DNA of 64,000 nucleotides from positions 3,038,001-3,102,000 of the forward strand of contig NZ_JBGEDP010000001.1 in the NCBI RefSeq assembly GCF_041206865.1, written 5' to 3'. Positions 37,144-46,913 of the stretch are shown in pieces; the stretch's first letter is position 1, and every line of letters begins with the position of its first letter. Position numbers and translations under genes: made by a program. The stretch is from Mycobacterium sp. HUMS_12744610 (GTDB taxonomy: Bacteria > Actinomycetota > Actinomycetes > Mycobacteriales > Mycobacteriaceae). The notes below the pieces were generated by a model that worked only from the letters and a program-made list of their open reading frames with translations, was not told the origin of the DNA and did no database searches.

Positions 37144-38928
37144 TCAGCCTTTGATCAAGCCGTATTCGACGAGCAGCTCGCCGATTTCGTTGCGGCTCAT
37201 CTTGTCGACGAGGCGTTGACGCAGGATCTCCGGGATGGGGATGTCGACCTCCTTGCCGTCGCGCAGGTGCACGGCGGCGGCCAGGAGGCTGCGGATGTCG
37301 TAGGTCGAATCGAACACGTCCGGCACGCCGCGGTCAATGCCGAGCAGCCGATAGGCGGCCTCCATGCCCGTGCGCACCGAGTATTCGGTCGTGAAGATGC
37401 AATCGCGGGTCGTCTCGGCGAACTGGCCGATGAACGCGAAGTTCACGGCCCCCTCGGGAACGACGTCTGGGCGGTCACCGGCCGCGCGGGGCATGAAGAA
37501 CGCGGTGACGTAGGGCATCATCACCGGCACCGTCCTGGCGCCTTTGGCAGCCAGCTCGGGAGTCTCCCCCTCGGGGACGCCCAGGTGGTAGAGCCATTCC
37601 CGGGTGATCTCCTCCCCGGTGCAATCCTGCATCGGTTTATCGACGTAGTCGCCCGGCACGTCGACGAACAGTCCATACAGCCACACCACGATCTGATCGG
37701 GTGGCTGCTGCTTGAAATGGGGCTGACGGTTGACCGTCCAGCTCAGCAACCATGCGGAGTCTCTTGCCGTCACGATCCCGCCGGTGACGACCTTGCCGCT
37801 GAAAGGATCCCGCTTGCAGATCTTTTGAATGTATTCCGGGATCCGCCGATCCAACGTGGTGACGGTGGCCGATTCCCATTTGGTTTCCGGGATGTGACCG
37901 CCGAACACGTCCGGGCGCCCGAAGCAGGAATCCTTGGCCGCGATACGCCGCCACAGATCCCATGCCGGGGCCGGGCCGGTGTTGAGCACGGCGGGGGTGT
38001 GGTGGTCGCCATTGTCGGAGTTTTCGGTCAGCGAGCCGATGGTGGTCAACACCAGATCGTCGGGTCCGAGGTCAACCCCGCCGGGCCCACCGTCGCGTAT
38101 CCAGTGAATTCTGGTGGCCTGCTTGCGGTCTGTGTTGATGTCGAAGTCGATGTCGGTGACTTCGGTGTCGAAGTGAAACGTCACACCCTGATCGAGCAGC
38201 CACCGGTAGAGCGGCAGGACCAGCGATTCGTACTGGTTGTACTTGGTGAACTTCAGCGTCGACAGGTCGGGCAGTCCACCGACGTGGTGAATGAACCGGT
38301 GAATGTAGAGCTTCATCTCCAGCGCGCTGTGCCACTCCTCGAACGCGAACATCGTGCGCCAGTACAGCCAGAAATTGCTGTCGAGGAAGTCGCGGCCGAA
38401 CACCTCGTCGATGCGTTTGTTCTCCATCTCGGCGCGCGAGGCGAGGAAGACCTTGACGATCTCCTTCTGCGCCTTGGCGTTCAGAGCGAACAAACCGTCG
38501 GTGTGCGCATCCTGGCCGCGGTTGACCGTGGCGCGGCACAGGCTGTAGTTCGGGTCGTCCTTGTTCAGCCAGTAGAACTCGTCGAGGACGCTGGCGCCCT
38601 CGATCTCGATGGACGGCACGGAGCGAAACAGGTCCCACAGACATTCGAAGTGGTCCTCCATCTCGCGGCCGCCGCGAATGATGAAGCCCCGCTTAGGCTC
38701 TTTGATGCCGTCGAGCGCCCCGCCGGGCAGCCCGAGTCGTTCCAGAATGGTGATCTTGGTGCCGGGAAACCGGCCGTCGCGGATCATGAACGCCGCCGCC
38801 GACATCGACGCCAGGCCGGCGCCGACCAGCCAGGCGCTCTTGTCGTCAACGCCCTCGGGTTTGCGGGGGCGGGCGAAAGCCTCATAGTTACCGCTGCTGT
38901 AATACACGACGTTTTCCCTCCGGTCCAT
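37144..38928 (-). CDS. ohyA: Oleate hydratase
   Basis: The 594-residue FAD protein adds water to the cis-9 double bond of oleate to give 10-hydroxystearate. It starts MDRRENVVYYSSGNYEAFAR. It shows an FAD-binding motif AWLVGAGLASMSAAAFMIRD and LERLGLPGGALDG. Family blocks GFIIRGGREMEDHFECLWDL, FWLYWRTMFAFEEWHSALEM and TTEYSVRTGMEAAYRLLGID also occur. The ATG at 38928 overlaps the upstream stop by one base (TGATG), so it is coupled to the 3-hydroxyacyl-CoA dehydrogenase gene. The enzyme may detoxify host unsaturated fatty acids or feed them into degradation. Confidence 0.93.
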   Translation of the reverse strand: MDRRENVVYYSSGNYEAFARPRKPEGVDDKSAWLVGAGLASMSAAAFMIRDGRFPGTKITILERLGLPGGALDGIKEPKRGFIIRGGREMEDHFECLWDLFRSVPSIEIEGASVLDEFYWLNKDDPNYSLCRATVNRGQDAHTDGLFALNAKAQKEIVKVFLASRAEMENKRIDEVFGRDFLDSNFWLYWRTMFAFEEWHSALEMKLYIHRFIHHVGGLPDLSTLKFTKYNQYESLVLPLYRWLLDQGVTFHFDTEVTDIDFDINTDRKQATRIHWIRDGGPGGVDLGPDDLVLTTIGSLTENSDNGDHHTPAVLNTGPAPAWDLWRRIAAKDSCFGRPDVFGGHIPETKWESATVTTLDRRIPEYIQKICKRDPFSGKVVTGGIVTARDSAWLLSWTVNRQPHFKQQPPDQIVVWLYGLFVDVPGDYVDKPMQDCTGEEITREWLYHLGVPEGETPELAAKGARTVPVMMPYVTAFFMPRAAGDRPDVVPEGAVNFAFIGQFAETTRDCIFTTEYSVRTGMEAAYRLLGIDRGVPDVFDSTYDIRSLLAAAVHLRDGKEVDIPIPEILRQRLVDKMSRNEIGELLVEYGLIKG

Positions 38929-39785
38929 CACTGGTAGGTGTAGAAGCCCTCGCCGGTGGCCAGGCCAAGCTTGCCCTTGTCGATGTAGTTTTCCTTGAGC
39001 CAGGCGGCGATCTCCTGAGATTCGGCATCCCCGTGGACCATGATGTTGTAGGGAGTGTTGAGGCCGATGATGTCGAGCATCTGGAACGGGCCCAGCGGCG
39101 CGCCGGTGGCGATGCGCCAGGTGCTGTCGACGTCCGGCGGGTCGGCATAGCCGCCGAAGGCCAGCCCGGCCGCGGCGTTCAAGAACGGCACCAGCAGCGA
39201 GTTGAGCACATACCCCGCTTTCTCTTTGTGCAATGCAATGGGCACCATGCCAATGGCTTTGGCGAATTCGACGACCTCGGCAAAGACCTTGGGGTCGGTA
39301 TCGGCCGTGCCCATGATCTCGGCGGTGTTGAACTGCCAGACCCGGTTGGCGAAGTGCAGCGCCAGGAATCGGTCGGGACGACCCGTGGCATCTTTGAGGT
39401 CGCTGGGCAGCAGCGTCGAGGAATTGGTGGCGAAGATCGTCTTCGGCGGTGCCAGCGCGGCGAGCTTTGTGTACGTTTCCCGTTTCAGTGCGAGGACCTC
39501 GGGAACCGCCTCGATGATCAGGTCGGCGTTTTCCGCGGCTTCGGCGAGATCCGAGGTCAAGGTGATCCGATCCAGCGCCGCGGCCGCCGCTCCGTCCCTG
39601 GCGTCGGGAACCTCCTCGGTGTAAGTAGTCACCAGGGTGTCGTAGCGTTTTGTGGCGGCTTCCAGCGCGTCGGCGTTGATGTCGTAGGAGACGACGGCGA
39701 AGCCCTTGAAGGCCGACTGGAAGGCGATCTGCGAGCCGAGGACGCCGGCGCCCAGGACTGTCACGTTGCGGATGCGGGTGCTCAT
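38928..39785 (-). CDS. 3-hydroxyacyl-CoA dehydrogenase (3-hydroxybutyryl-CoA dehydrogenase type)
   Basis: The 285-residue protein has an NAD-binding start (VTVLGAGVLGSQIAFQSAFK) and the family blocks ADLIIEAVPEVLALKRETYT, TIFATNSSTLLPSDLKDATG and FLALHFANRVWQFNTAEIMG. Catalytic His is in LALHFANR and Glu is in TAEIMG. The C-terminal domain is complete (GLATGEGFYTY). It oxidises 3-hydroxyacyl-CoA in fatty-acid degradation. Pairing with oleate hydratase suggests joint handling of hydroxylated fatty acids. Confidence 0.9.
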   Translation of the reverse strand: MSTRIRNVTVLGAGVLGSQIAFQSAFKGFAVVSYDINADALEAATKRYDTLVTTYTEEVPDARDGAAAAALDRITLTSDLAEAAENADLIIEAVPEVLALKRETYTKLAALAPPKTIFATNSSTLLPSDLKDATGRPDRFLALHFANRVWQFNTAEIMGTADTDPKVFAEVVEFAKAIGMVPIALHKEKAGYVLNSLLVPFLNAAAGLAFGGYADPPDVDSTWRIATGAPLGPFQMLDIIGLNTPYNIMVHGDAESQEIAAWLKENYIDKGKLGLATGEGFYTYQ

Positions 39786-40229
39786 GATTTGCTCCGTTCG
39801 ACGACGGTGACGCTGGCGATTGTGATGGCTTGCACACCAGTCTTTTTCAGGTCAAGCGTTGTTCGGCGTCCGGACTGCGTGAACGCTCAGACCGATCGAA
39901 ACACCGGGGCGAGGCCATTCATAGGGCCCAAAGACCCGGACCGACTGGGAGGCCGATCGATGTTAGGCATCGGTTTTCAGTTTCGATGCCGATTCCGGAT
40001 CGGAAGGGCCGTTTAGCCCCGAACGCCCGGGACTAAAGCCTCCTGAGTACGCATCCCCGGGATGTTAACGTGACACATGGATGCCATGGTTTCCGGTTAC
40101 GGGATATCGAGATAACCAGCGCAACAACGAATCCAGGAATTATCGCCGGTATCCGCGAACCCCGTCTTCGACTGCCGGCCATGCGGCGGGTACGCGTGAC
40201 GCAATCGATGAGGGAAGGGAGCGACCGCG
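39786..40229. other. 444-bp intergenic region with DosR-like boxes
   Basis: No gene is supported. The region separates two divergent operons. It contains three sequences resembling the DosR (hypoxia regulator) box, described in the next entry. Several short inverted motifs also occur near ATCGATGTTAGGCATCGG (39956-39973). Confidence 0.45.
39924..40043 (+). promoter_or_regulatory. Cluster of DosR-box-like sites
   Basis: GGGACTAAAGCCTCC (40029-40043) matches the DosR consensus core GGGACTWWAGTCCCS at 13 of 15 positions. TTTAGCCCCGAA (40012-40023) matches a half-site. GGGCCCAAAGACCC (39924-39937) matches the core at 11 of 14. They lie 186-306 bp upstream of the oxidoreductase at 40230. They suggest hypoxia or nitric-oxide induction but need an experiment. 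Confidence 0.45.
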
Positions 40230-41504
40230 ATGACCGAGGCCAAACCGCGGGTCCTGGTACTGGGGAGCAGCTTTGCCGGGCTGACCACCGCGCGATTCAT
40301 TCGTGAGCACGCCGGTGAGGCCGTCGATCTCGCCGTCGTCGACCGCAACCCCTATCTGACGTTCGTGCCGAACATCCAGATGGAGGTGCTCGCCGACCGC
40401 GATCCCCTCGAATCGATGCTACTGGAAACACCCAAGATCCACGACCGCGACGGCAACACCTTCCTGAACGCGGAGGTGATCGCCATCGACCCCGATGCCC
40501 GGCGCGTACACGTGGTCCCGAGCGACCGTCCGGGCGCGGCGACCGAGGTGCTCGGCTACGACTACCTGGTGATCGCGCTCGGGAACCGTCTGGCCTACGA
40601 CCAGATCGAAGGCTTCGGGGAACACGGTGACACGGTCTCCAGCGGCTACTACGGCAACAAGCTGCGTCGCCGTCTCGCGGCGTACAAGGGCGGGCCGATC
40701 GCCATCGGCTCGGCCCGGTTCCATCAGGGACTGCAGGGCAAACCGGACTGGCTGCCCGTCGGGCTCGCCGCCTGTGAGGGACCGCCTCTGGAGCTCGCGC
40801 TGGCGATGGCGCACTGGCTCGGGGAACACCATCTGGGCGACGCGCATCGCATCACGCTGTTCACCCCCGCGGGGATGATCGCCGAGGATGCCGGCGAACA
40901 GATCGTCGCCGGATTTTTGAAGATGGCGGCCGAACGCGGATTCGGCTATCTGAACAAGACCGACGACGTCGTGCGTCTTACCGCCGACGGGATAGAATTC
41001 CGCAACGGCGCGAGCCTGGAGGCAGAGATCAAGATCGTCCTGCCGGACTGGGTGCCGCACCCGTTCTTGAAGGATCTGCCGGTCACCGACGAGATGGGTT
41101 TCGTGCTCACCGACCGCCGGATGCGCAACCCCGAGCATCGCGAGCTATTCGCCGTCGGCGACGCGGCGGCACTCACGGTGCCCAAGCTGGGAGGCCTGGG
41201 ACACCAGCAAGCAGAGATCGTGGCCCGTCAGATCGCCATCGACGTCGGCGTACTGGCCCCCGACGACGCCGGGCCGGACTACCAGCCCGAAATTCTCTGC
41301 TTCGGCGACATCGGTGCGCACCAAGGCTTCTATATCTACTCGAACACCTGGTTCGGCGGCCACACCTCCGTATTCAAAATGGGCCACGCTCCCTACGCGA
41401 TGAAGCTGGCGTTCAAAGAGATGTACTTCCGCACCGGAGGGAAGCCCCCGGCGTTCGGCGTGCCGGCCACTCACTTGCTGATGGACCACTTTCCGGGCGA
41501 ATAG
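40230..41504 (+). CDS. NAD(P)/FAD-dependent oxidoreductase (sulfide:quinone reductase-like)
   Basis: The 424-residue protein starts MTEAKPRVLVLGSSFAGLTT behind GAGGGAAGGGA. It has the FAD motif VLVLGSSFAGLTTARFIREH, an Asp-containing second site VVDRNPYLTFVPNIQMEVLA, and RELFAVGDAAALTVPKLGGL for FAD binding near the end. It resembles NDH-2 and sulfide:quinone oxidoreductases, which pass electrons from NADH or sulfide to quinone at the membrane. The redox Cys pair typical of sulfide oxidoreductases is not obvious. DosR-like boxes upstream suggest induction under low oxygen. Confidence 0.82.
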   Translation: MTEAKPRVLVLGSSFAGLTTARFIREHAGEAVDLAVVDRNPYLTFVPNIQMEVLADRDPLESMLLETPKIHDRDGNTFLNAEVIAIDPDARRVHVVPSDRPGAATEVLGYDYLVIALGNRLAYDQIEGFGEHGDTVSSGYYGNKLRRRLAAYKGGPIAIGSARFHQGLQGKPDWLPVGLAACEGPPLELALAMAHWLGEHHLGDAHRITLFTPAGMIAEDAGEQIVAGFLKMAAERGFGYLNKTDDVVRLTADGIEFRNGASLEAEIKIVLPDWVPHPFLKDLPVTDEMGFVLTDRRMRNPEHRELFAVGDAAALTVPKLGGLGHQQAEIVARQIAIDVGVLAPDDAGPDYQPEILCFGDIGAHQGFYIYSNTWFGGHTSVFKMGHAPYAMKLAFKEMYFRTGGKPPAFGVPATHLLMDHFPGE

Positions 41505-41603
41505 GAGGGACCGGACCCAGATCAGAAGCCCAGGCGATCCAGGCTGCTACCGCATGGCCCGTTTGTTCGGTGCCGAAGGTGCTGAAGGAGGGAGAATTTT
41601 CGG

Positions 41604-42983
41604 ATGGATAACGTCGATGTGCTCACGATCGGTGCGGGCGGCGGTGGCTACCCCGCGGCGTTCCGGCTGGCAGCTGCGGGACGCCGGGTCGTGATGGTCG
41701 ATCCCAAGGGGGTGATGAGCGGAAATTGCCTGGCCGAGGGCTGTGTGCCGTCCAAAGCGGTGCGCGAGATCGCCCATCACCTCCTGCGGCACCGACGCTT
41801 TCAAAAAAGTGGGCTGCACGGGGACGTCTCCGTCGACTACTCCGAGGTGGTCGCCCACAAGGACCAGGTGCAGACCCGTCGCTACGAGCAGCACGATGCG
41901 GAGTTGCGGGCAGCACCCAATGTCGCCCTGCTCACGGGAACCGCCCGCATCGAAGATCCGCACACGGTGGCGGTGGACACCCCGGAGGGGCTACGTCGAT
42001 TCACTGCGCGCAATATCATCGTCGCCAGCGGCTCCGACATTTCCGTTCCACCGATCCCCGGCCTGGAGCACTGCCTCAGCAGCCGGGATCTGTATGCACT
42101 GCACCCGTCCCTGTCGACGCTGCCGTCCTCCATGCTGGTGATCGGCGGCGGTTACGTGGGATTGGAGACGGCGTCGTTTTTTTCGGCTTTTGGCTGTCGG
42201 GTGACCGTGTTCGAAAGGGAAGCACAGCTACTGCCCGGTATGGATCCCGACATGGTCGCGCAGCTGGTTCCGCTTTTGGATCCGAATATCGACATCATCC
42301 TGCAGGCCGAAGTCCGGCGGGTCGAACCAACCTCGCAGGGCGTTCGGGTGGTGTTCTTCGACGGAACCGCGGAACAGCACAGGTCGGCGCAGCAAGCGTT
42401 TCAGGCGCTCGGCCGCCACCCGGTGATTCCCGCGGGCCTGCGCGAGATCGGTGTTACGATCGGCGCCCACGGCGTGCAGGCCGATCCCACCCTGCAAACC
42501 AATCTGCGCCACATCTACGCCTGCGGCGACGTCAACGGGAGAACTCCTCTCTTTCACGCCGCGGTCCGCCAGTCCGTGGCCGCCGCGGCGAACATCCTGG
42601 CAGGTGATCACCACGCCGACGCCGTGGACTTTCTGTCAACTCCCACAACGGTCTTCACGCTTCCCGCCGCCGCCTACGTCGGTCTGACCCGCGCATCTGC
42701 GGCGGCAGCGGGAATCTCGATCGAAGAGAGTGCCTACTCATTTGCCGAGGACAGCCGGGCACAGATCTTCGGCGAAACCCAGGGCGAGATCCGGCTGTTC
42801 TTCCAAACGGGTTCACTGCGGCTGGTGGGCGGTTGGGTCGTCGGAATCGACGCAGGCAACCTCATCGGCCAGATCGGGCTCGCAGTCTCGCGCGGACTGG
42901 ACGCCCGAGACCTCGCAGCCTTCGCCGACCAGCACCCGATGAGCGCCGAAGGAATCTCCCGGGCGGCCCGAAGCCTGTTTTAA
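41604..42983 (+). CDS. Class I pyridine nucleotide-disulfide oxidoreductase (Lpd-like)
   Basis: The 459-residue flavoenzyme starts MDNVDVLTIGAGGGGYPAAF behind GAAGGAGGGAG. The redox-active Cys pair is in SGNCLAEGCVPSKAVREIAH, the NAD-binding motif in MLVIGGGYVGLETASFFSAF, and the FAD motif in LRHIYACGDVNGRTPLFHAA. The C-terminal AFADQHPMSAEG holds the His that normally pairs with a Glu in dihydrolipoamide dehydrogenases and mercuric or soluble reductases. The exact substrate is uncertain. It lies 99 bp after the previous oxidoreductase and may be cotranscribed. Confidence 0.87.
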   Translation: MDNVDVLTIGAGGGGYPAAFRLAAAGRRVVMVDPKGVMSGNCLAEGCVPSKAVREIAHHLLRHRRFQKSGLHGDVSVDYSEVVAHKDQVQTRRYEQHDAELRAAPNVALLTGTARIEDPHTVAVDTPEGLRRFTARNIIVASGSDISVPPIPGLEHCLSSRDLYALHPSLSTLPSSMLVIGGGYVGLETASFFSAFGCRVTVFEREAQLLPGMDPDMVAQLVPLLDPNIDIILQAEVRRVEPTSQGVRVVFFDGTAEQHRSAQQAFQALGRHPVIPAGLREIGVTIGAHGVQADPTLQTNLRHIYACGDVNGRTPLFHAAVRQSVAAAANILAGDHHADAVDFLSTPTTVFTLPAAAYVGLTRASAAAAGISIEESAYSFAEDSRAQIFGETQGEIRLFFQTGSLRLVGGWVVGIDAGNLIGQIGLAVSRGLDARDLAAFADQHPMSAEGISRAARSLF

Positions 42984-43196
42984 GGCGTGGGACGCCAGCA
43001 GGCCCGCAATGCGCCGGCGCCGTTGGTGTGTCCCGGCACCGACCCGCTGCACCGCTGGGCACGCCCAACCTGGTGGCGGAAAAAGCCGTCGCTCGCTTAA
43101 CGCCGCCACGGGGTGCTGCCGATCAGCATTTGGTACTCGTGCCGGGATGGGCGTGCCGCTCGGCCGGCACAGCAAAACGCCGGGCCGCGGTCGCAA

Positions 43197-43808
43197 TCAG
43201 ATCAGGGCCCCACCGGACTGTTCGCCGGTACCGTCCGGCCCGGACTGATCGTCGTTCTCGACCACCGCCGACGCCAGCGCCGGCCCGGCGGCACCGCCTG
43301 CCGACGCGCCCTGGGAGAACGAGCTGATCGCGCTCGGTGGCCCGGTGGCAACACCCAGGACCGTCGATGCGGCGCCCGCCGCGGCCAGCAGCGCCGACGC
43401 CACGGTCCCCGCGGCCGGCACCATCGCCGACGGGTTCACCGCCGCGACCCCGTCGAGCAGGTTGGCCAACAGCGGGGTGCGGGCCGCCGACCCGGCCGCG
43501 CCGGGCAGCGTCGCCGAGCGAATCAAGCCCGCCGCCGCGTCGTCGGCCTCTGAATAGACGCGGGCGATGTCCATCAATGCCGCCCCCGCTCGCGCGAGCT
43601 CCTCCTGGGCCGCGCTGGTCAACGCCAGCATCGCCTCACCCTCGGCCGCGAAGCTCGCCGCCGCCTGCAGGGAGACCTCTTCGGCCCCGGCGGGCGCCAA
43701 TCCGGCAACGGCCGGTAACGCGATGGCGCCGGACCCCAGCCCGCGGGCGGCCACCTCGATCAGTTTCGCCCCGATGGCGGCGGCGGCCGGATCAATGGAC
43801 ATCTCCAT
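43197..43808 (-). CDS. Ala-rich helical protein, possible type VII secretion substrate
   Basis: The 203-residue protein starts MEMSIDPAAAAIGAKLIEVA. A helical N-terminal half follows, with VSLQAAASFAAEGEAMLALT and LARAGAALMDIARVYSEADD. This two-helix layout and the late YSEAD match the YxxxD/E signal pattern of EspC- or PE-like ESX substrates. The C-terminal half is Ala/Gly-rich and lacks a known domain. No signal peptide is seen. The ESX link is inference. A second ATG at 43802 would give a similar protein. Confidence 0.65.
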   Translation of the reverse strand: MEMSIDPAAAAIGAKLIEVAARGLGSGAIALPAVAGLAPAGAEEVSLQAAASFAAEGEAMLALTSAAQEELARAGAALMDIARVYSEADDAAAGLIRSATLPGAAGSAARTPLLANLLDGVAAVNPSAMVPAAGTVASALLAAAGAASTVLGVATGPPSAISSFSQGASAGGAAGPALASAVVENDDQSGPDGTGEQSGGALI

Positions 43809-44177
43809 GTGCGTAGTGCTCCCGTGAGCTCGTCCGCGGCCACACGCCGTTCGCCGGCAGGCCCGGATTCGTCGGCGACACAACTGATCCTAGTGGCCCC
43901 GCCGGGGTGCTCCCGACGCTTTTCGCGGCCCGAAACCCCGCGACAGTTCGCGAATCGTCGAGGCGAACCGTCAGCCAGAAAACGAAGAGTTCACGGCTCT
44001 GCGCAGCCGATGGCATTGCCGAAAAGGGCCTGGCGTCCTGGCCTTTTGGCGTCGGCACACCCCCGGTACGCCGCTACCGACGGGCCGCGGGCGCGTGCTT
44101 CGATGGCTGCGGGGCCGCGCGTGCGCCGCAGCGTTTCTTCACCCCCCGAGGCACCCTAGAAAGGCCCGACGACACCG
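43809..44177. other. Gap with no supported gene
   Basis: About 370 bp between the possible ESX substrate and the kasB relic. The frames here have unusual composition and match nothing known to me. The region presumably holds the divergent promoters. I see no clear -10/-35 pair. Confidence 0.4.
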
Positions 44178-44740
44178 ATGAGACCGTTGGCTACGGGAAA
44201 CGGGTTTCCCGACGCGGTGGTCACGGGCATCGCCATGACGACCGCGCTGGGGACCGATGCCGAGACGACATCGCAGTGCCTGCTCGACAGCCAAAGCGGC
44301 ATCCGCACGCTCGATGACGCGTTCGTCGAGGAGTTCGAACTGCCGGTGCGCATCGGCGGGCATCTCCTCGAGGTTTCGAGCTGACCCTCCCCGAGATGCG
44401 CCGCATGAGCTACCTGCAACGCATGTCCACCGTGGTCAGGCGGCGGGTACGGGACAACGCGGGCCATCCCGATGGTCGACCCCGACCGGTTGATGGTCTC
44501 CATCGGCACCGGCCTCGGCTCGGGTGAGGAACTGGTCTTCAGCTAAGACGACATGCGGGCCTGCGGGGCCGGGGCGGTGTCACCGTTGGTCGTACACAAG
44601 TACATGCCCAACGCCGCAGCGGCGGCGATCGGGCTGGAGCGCCACGCCAGGGCCGGCAAACCCCGGCCCGGCAGATACGACTACGCCATCAACAACTCGG
44701 GTTCGCCGGACACAACGTCGCGCTCGCCTTCGGCCGGTAC
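44178..44740 (+). pseudogene. kasB: KasB-like beta-ketoacyl-ACP synthase, degraded
   Basis: KasB elongates mycolic-acid chains. The relic starts at the ATG at 44178 and reads TGIAMTTALGTDAETTSQCL then IRTLDDAFVEEFELPVRIGG, close to KasB. After a frameshift near 44,380 come MSYLQRMSTVVRRRV and DRLMVSIGTGLGSGEELVFS, with a stop. DMRACGAGAVSPLVVHKYMP and IGLERHARAGK follow. Then about 270 residues, including the active-site Cys region, are missing, and the sequence jumps to RPGRYDYAINNS and, after another shift, to the final FGRY. It cannot be active. It is an isolated extra copy, since kasA is not next to it. Confidence 0.85.
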
Positions 44741-44858
44741 TGTCCCGGCGCCCGGTCCACTTCACCTTCACCCGGCCGCGGGCGAGCCACGCGCGAGGCA
44801 GTAATGCCCTCGAGATAGGGACCAAGGCCTCCTGACGCTGCGCGTCCGGCCGCCTAGG

Positions 44859-46858
44859 CCGAAGTTACTGTAGCTGAAATGGGTGAATACCTGGGCTGAG
44901 CTGGGGATTTGTTTGGTTTGGGGGGTGGTTGTTCTGGCTACGCGGTGATGGTGAGCGGGATCGGGGTGTTGAGCAGGTCGAAGGCGCGGCGTTGGTCGGG
45001 GGTGGGTTCGGCCAGTATGGGGACTTCGGTGTTAGCGCCGGGGTAGCGGACCTGGTTGCGGGTCAATGTGGCCAGGTGGTCGAGCAGTCCACGGAAGCTG
45101 CGCAGCGGGTTGCCGTGGGTGTCGTGCTTGCGGGTGGCTTTGGCATCGGCGTGGGGTGAGCGCTGTGCGGGCGCGACCGGGTTATCCCGCTGGGGTGGGT
45201 GCTCGTCGGTGAATGTCATTGGCGCCCAGGTTTTGCGCAGGTGCCAGATGAGGTAGCAGGCGAGCAGGCAGATCAGCACGTGGGCTTTGACGCGGTCCTC
45301 GAGACGGTGGTGGATGGGCCGCAGGTCCAGATCGTCGGTTTTGATGATGCGAAAGTCGCGCTCGACGTTGGCGAGGTTCTTGTAGCTTTGCACCACCGCG
45401 CCGGGGTCGAAGGTCCTCGGCGTCGACGCTGGTGCGCAGCACGTAGATGCCGTCGAGGGCGGCTTCGGCCTCGATGCGGGCCTGGTCGCGGCGGTAGGTG
45501 AAGCTGGTGTCGGTGATGTCGCGGTGAAAGTGCTTGCCCATCTTGTACTTCCCGATGGCCGCGCCGACCACTTCGCCGATCTTGCCGGCCCCGCGCAGGG
45601 TGCCGCGGTTGACCCGGTCGGCGATCGCGGCGAGTAGTTTCTCGGTCGCGTTGAGCAGGTCGCTGCGTTTGCGGGCGCGTTCGGCGGCCAGCGCGGGGTT
45701 GCGGCAGGCGATCAGCCGTTCGCCGGGGTAGTCGGGATGGGTGATCTCGGCCAGGTCCTGGGTGTCGAAAAGGCTCATCTGCAGCGGGCCGTCGTCGGCG
45801 GCCAGTTTGGCGATCGCCGGGGCGCGCAGCGCGGTGATCCACCCGAAATCGGTGGCGGTGTCGGGGTCGTCGTTGAGCTTGCGCAGCGCGTCGATGCGCG
45901 CAGAGGTGACCATGCCGCGATCGCCCACCAACACCAACCGCTGGATGCCCAGCTCGTTGCGGATGACGGTGACGATCTCAGTGAAGGCATCCGGGTCGGC
46001 GGTGTTGCCTTTGAACACCCGCACCGCGACCGGGCGCCCGGCCGGATCGGTGAGCACCCCGTACTCGATCTGCTCGCAGCCTTTCTTGCCGTCGCGGGAG
46101 TAGCCGCGCGCGGCCAGCTCGCAACACCGGCCGGTCACCCATGCGCTGGTCAAATCGAACAGTGCCATCCGGCCCGGATTCACCTGCGGGGCGAGGTGTT
46201 TGGCCGCGAGCTTTTTCTCGATCGCCCCCTGTCGGCCGGCCAGCCAGTCCATCGCGGCGTAGATCTCGTCGGTGGATGCGCCGGCCACCCCCAGGTCGGT
46301 GGCCAACGTGGTGTCGGGCCACCACGCCAGCGTGGATAGTTTCGAGCCGGGCCGGATCACCCGCGAGACGATCAGCGCCAGGACGAGATCGCGTCTGCGC
46401 CCGGCCGGGCCCAGCAGCGCGGGCAGGCCCAGCTGGCGCGCTACCGCCGCGACCGCGGCCACGTGCCCATGCGGCAGCGACCGCACGATGCTGAATTCGC
46501 TGCCCGCCGGCACCAGCGTCTGACCCTTCAGCGTCGCCTCGATCGCGTCGACGGACTCCGGCGGCAGCATCGACAGGTTGGCCACGGTCTCGTTGCGCAC
46601 CGCAGCGCCGTCTCGGTAAGTGCGCCGCAGGTAGGCCGACGTGTACTGGCGGCGCTGGCCCTGCTTGTCCACGTGCGTCTTCCGGACTCTGACTACGTGA
46701 ACCCGGCCCTGCTGACGCGGCATAACAACGATCATATTTCATTCCAAACTTCCCGCGAAGGCGACACGCCGCATATTCTGACTACATATCTACGCCGGTT
46801 CAAAACCATCTACCCAGTTCAACAATCAGATAACGCCCGAAAGCAGTCGTAACTTCGG
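44859..46858 (-). mobile_element. IS1634-family insertion sequence
   Basis: About 2.0 kb with perfect inverted ends: CCTAGGCCGAAGTTAC at 44853-44868 and its reverse complement at 46849-46864. The outer CCTAGG is palindromic, so it can be either part of the repeat or a 6-bp target duplication. I take the duplication and give the ends as CCGAAGTTAC. The single transposase gene inside carries a frameshift. The element sits between the kasB relic and the stress-protein gene and ends about 55 bp upstream of the latter. Confidence 0.82.
44938..46735 (-). pseudogene. IS1634-family transposase with a frameshift
   Basis: The gene starts at the ATG at 46735 (MIVVMPRQQGRVHVVRVRKT). DDE-type blocks include GRMALFDLTSAWVTGRCCEL, GIQRLVLVGDRGMVTSARID and IYVLRTSVDAEDL. 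Near 45,410 the frame shifts, and the conserved end VVQSYKNLANVERDFRIIKT with RPIHHRLEDRVKAHVLICLL is read in another register down to 44938. The frameshift is late but removes the region with the last catalytic Glu (VERDFR), so transposition is unlikely unless the shift is programmed or an error. Confidence 0.85.
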
Positions 46859-46913
46859 CCTAGGGTCGAGCATCATCGCCGATTCGGCTATGCGCTCGCG
46901 AAGGGAGACTCGG

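Noticed and set aside
37144..39837. 897-codon frame covering oleate hydratase and the region upstream
   Set aside because: The first 300 codons run through the dehydrogenase gene in a wrong frame; family similarity begins at the ATG at 38928.
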